Positions 62,815-64,000 of a DNA stretch of 64,000 nucleotides are shown here, piece after piece. Source of the DNA: Mariniflexile sp. AS56. Lineage in GTDB: Bacteria > Bacteroidota > Bacteroidia > Flavobacteriales > Flavobacteriaceae. Under the pieces are notes generated by a model. It did no database searches, was not told the origin of the DNA, and saw nothing but the letters and a program-made list of their open reading frames with translations. Each line of letters opens with the position of its first letter. Within the stretch, counting starts at the first letter, position 1. Location of the stretch: contig NZ_JAUPED010000001.1 of NCBI RefSeq assembly GCF_030552475.1, positions 62,001-126,000 on the forward strand, in the 5' to 3' direction. The position numbers and the translations under genes were made by a program.

Positions 62815-64000
62815 ATGATACACATTGAACCAAAAATTTTAGATCGAATTAACTCCTGGTTAACCCCTACTTTTGATGCAGAAACCCAATCTATTATAAA
62901 AAATAGCATTGCAAACAACCCAAAAGACATTCAAGAAAGTTTTTATAAAGACCTAGAATTTGGTACCGGTGGTATGCGTGGTGTTATGGGCGTAGGCACC
63001 AACCGTATAAATAAGTACACATTAGGTAAAAGCACACAAGGCTTAAGCGACTATTTAAACACATCATTTCCAAACGAAACACCAAAGGCAGTCATTGCTT
63101 ACGATTGTAGAAACAATAGTAAATCGCTTGCTAAATTGGTAGCCGATGTGTTTTCTGCAAACGGAATACAGGTCTATTTATTTGAAGATTTACGTGCAAC
63201 TCCAGAATTATCGTTCGCAGTAAAACATTTAAATTGCCATTGTGGTATTGTATTAACAGCATCACACAACCCACCAGAATATAACGGTTACAAAGTATAT
63301 TGGCAAGATGGTGGTCAACTAGTACCGCCACAAGATGGAGAGATTGTTAATGTTATTGATAATTTAAAATATTCAGATATTAAGTTTGAAGCAAACGATT
63401 CGCTTATTGAATATATAGGTAAAGAAGTTGATGATGCCTTTATAAATGAATCTGTTAAAAATGCAAACTTTAATACGCCTGCAGAAGCAAAAGACAATTT
63501 AACTATTGTTTTCACCTCACTTCACGGAACATCTATAACAGCAGTTCCAGAAACTTTGAAGCGAGCAGGATTTAAAAACGTTCATATTGTAAAAGAGCAA
63601 GAAGTACCAGATGGTAATTTCCCAACAGTAGCTTCTCCAAACCCTGAAGAACCTGCAGCCTTAAAAATGGCTTTAGAATTGGCTGAGAAAGTGAATGCAG
63701 ATATTGTTATTGGTACCGATCCAGACTGCGACCGTTTAGGTGTTGCGGTGCGTAATTCTGATAACAAATTACAATTACTTAACGGAAATCAGACCATGTT
63801 AATGATGACCGATTTCTTATTAAAACAATGGAAAGAAGCCGGGAAAATTAAAGGAAAAGAATTTATCGCTTCTACGATTGTTTCTACACCCATGTTAAAT
63901 AAACTTGCCGATGCTTATAAAGTAGACAGCAAAATTGTTTTAACAGGATTTAAATGGATAGCTAAACTTATTAAAGATTTCCCAGAACTTGATTTTATAG
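62815..64000 (+). CDS. Phosphohexomutase (phosphoglucomutase/phosphomannomutase), partial
   Basis: First 395 residues; the gene runs off the right edge. Alpha-D-phosphohexomutase family: FGTGGMRGVMGVGTNRINKY near the start, phosphoserine loop LTASHNPPEYNGYK (Ser150), and metal-binding loop GTDPDCDRLG (about residue 300). It converts glucose-1-phosphate to glucose-6-phosphate or the mannose equivalents. The long N-terminal part (DRINSWLTPTFDAETQSI) fits the roughly 570-residue bacterial PGM2-like subgroup. Substrate preference cannot be read from the visible part. Confidence 0.93.
   Translation, partial: MIHIEPKILDRINSWLTPTFDAETQSIIKNSIANNPKDIQESFYKDLEFGTGGMRGVMGVGTNRINKYTLGKSTQGLSDYLNTSFPNETPKAVIAYDCRNNSKSLAKLVADVFSANGIQVYLFEDLRATPELSFAVKHLNCHCGIVLTASHNPPEYNGYKVYWQDGGQLVPPQDGEIVNVIDNLKYSDIKFEANDSLIEYIGKEVDDAFINESVKNANFNTPAEAKDNLTIVFTSLHGTSITAVPETLKRAGFKNVHIVKEQEVPDGNFPTVASPNPEEPAALKMALELAEKVNADIVIGTDPDCDRLGVAVRNSDNKLQLLNGNQTMLMMTDFLLKQWKEAGKIKGKEFIASTIVSTPMLNKLADAYKVDSKIVLTGFKWIAKLIKDFPELDFI

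Noticed and set aside
1-64000. Insertion sequences, integrase, tRNA-linked attachment sites
   Set aside because: No transposase or integrase frame, no tRNA gene and no long terminal repeats were recognised, so the accessory nature of 34.6-37.4 kb rests on gene content and AT-richness alone.

Overview
This window comes from a low-GC Bacteroidota chromosome, almost certainly a member of the Flavobacteriaceae. The evidence is the gene families present (DUF4252, DUF3667, DUF4199, DUF5777, SusC/BtuB-like TonB receptors, a type IX secretion C-terminal sorting domain, CHRD lipoproteins), promoters of the Bacteroidota type (TAnnTTTG at -7, often with TTTG about 19 bases upstream) and general lack of Shine-Dalgarno sequences. 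The genus cannot be fixed from this sequence. About 60 protein genes are present. Both edges cut genes: hutI on the left and a phosphohexomutase on the right.

Layout. 1-5.2 kb: histidine utilisation operon hutH-hutU-hutI on the minus strand with a divergent LysR regulator. 5.2-18.2 kb: housekeeping and stress genes (DEAD-box helicase with a structured leader, TrmH/SpoU methyltransferase, CHRD lipoprotein, sirtuin, transglutaminase-like protein, AlkD-like protein, histidine kinase, ABC-F ATPase, J-domain/KTSC protein). 18.2-25.2 kb: glycosyltransferase, haem-binding protein, purB, then an ECF sigma/anti-sigma/DUF4252/DUF4252 operon with its own ECF-type promoter. 25.2-28.3 kb: two tandem S41 lipoprotein peptidases. 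28.3-34.6 kb: a cobalamin uptake locus, with a riboswitch-controlled outer-membrane receptor plus DUF5074 protein facing a divergent binding protein/permease/ATPase operon whose three genes all seem to start with TTG.

34.6-37.4 kb is the accessory part. It holds an unrecognised protein with two YodC/SH3-like halves, about 470 bases of densely hairpin-forming non-coding DNA, and a reverse transcriptase of the unknown-group/defence-associated (DRT) kind. The reverse transcriptase together with its structured upstream RNA is the best candidate for an undescribed anti-phage system in this window.

37.4-64 kb: rmuC; a SatD-DUF3307-thioesterase operon driven from 28-bp tandem repeats that each carry a promoter; an extracytoplasmic redox cluster (cupredoxin with T9SS signal, DUF5777, cytochrome c-like lipoprotein, YceI); a short carB; rpmH; an iron/siderophore receptor with a PepSY reductase-like partner; lytic transglycosylase; MtaB; an oligopeptide-binding lipoprotein; a YhhN-family gene broken by a frameshift in an eight-base homopolymer; a PD40 protein; a GlmU-like protein; rpmE2; DUF4199; a GT2 glycosyltransferase; and the start of the phosphohexomutase. 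No rRNA, tRNA, CRISPR array, insertion sequence or transposase was seen.
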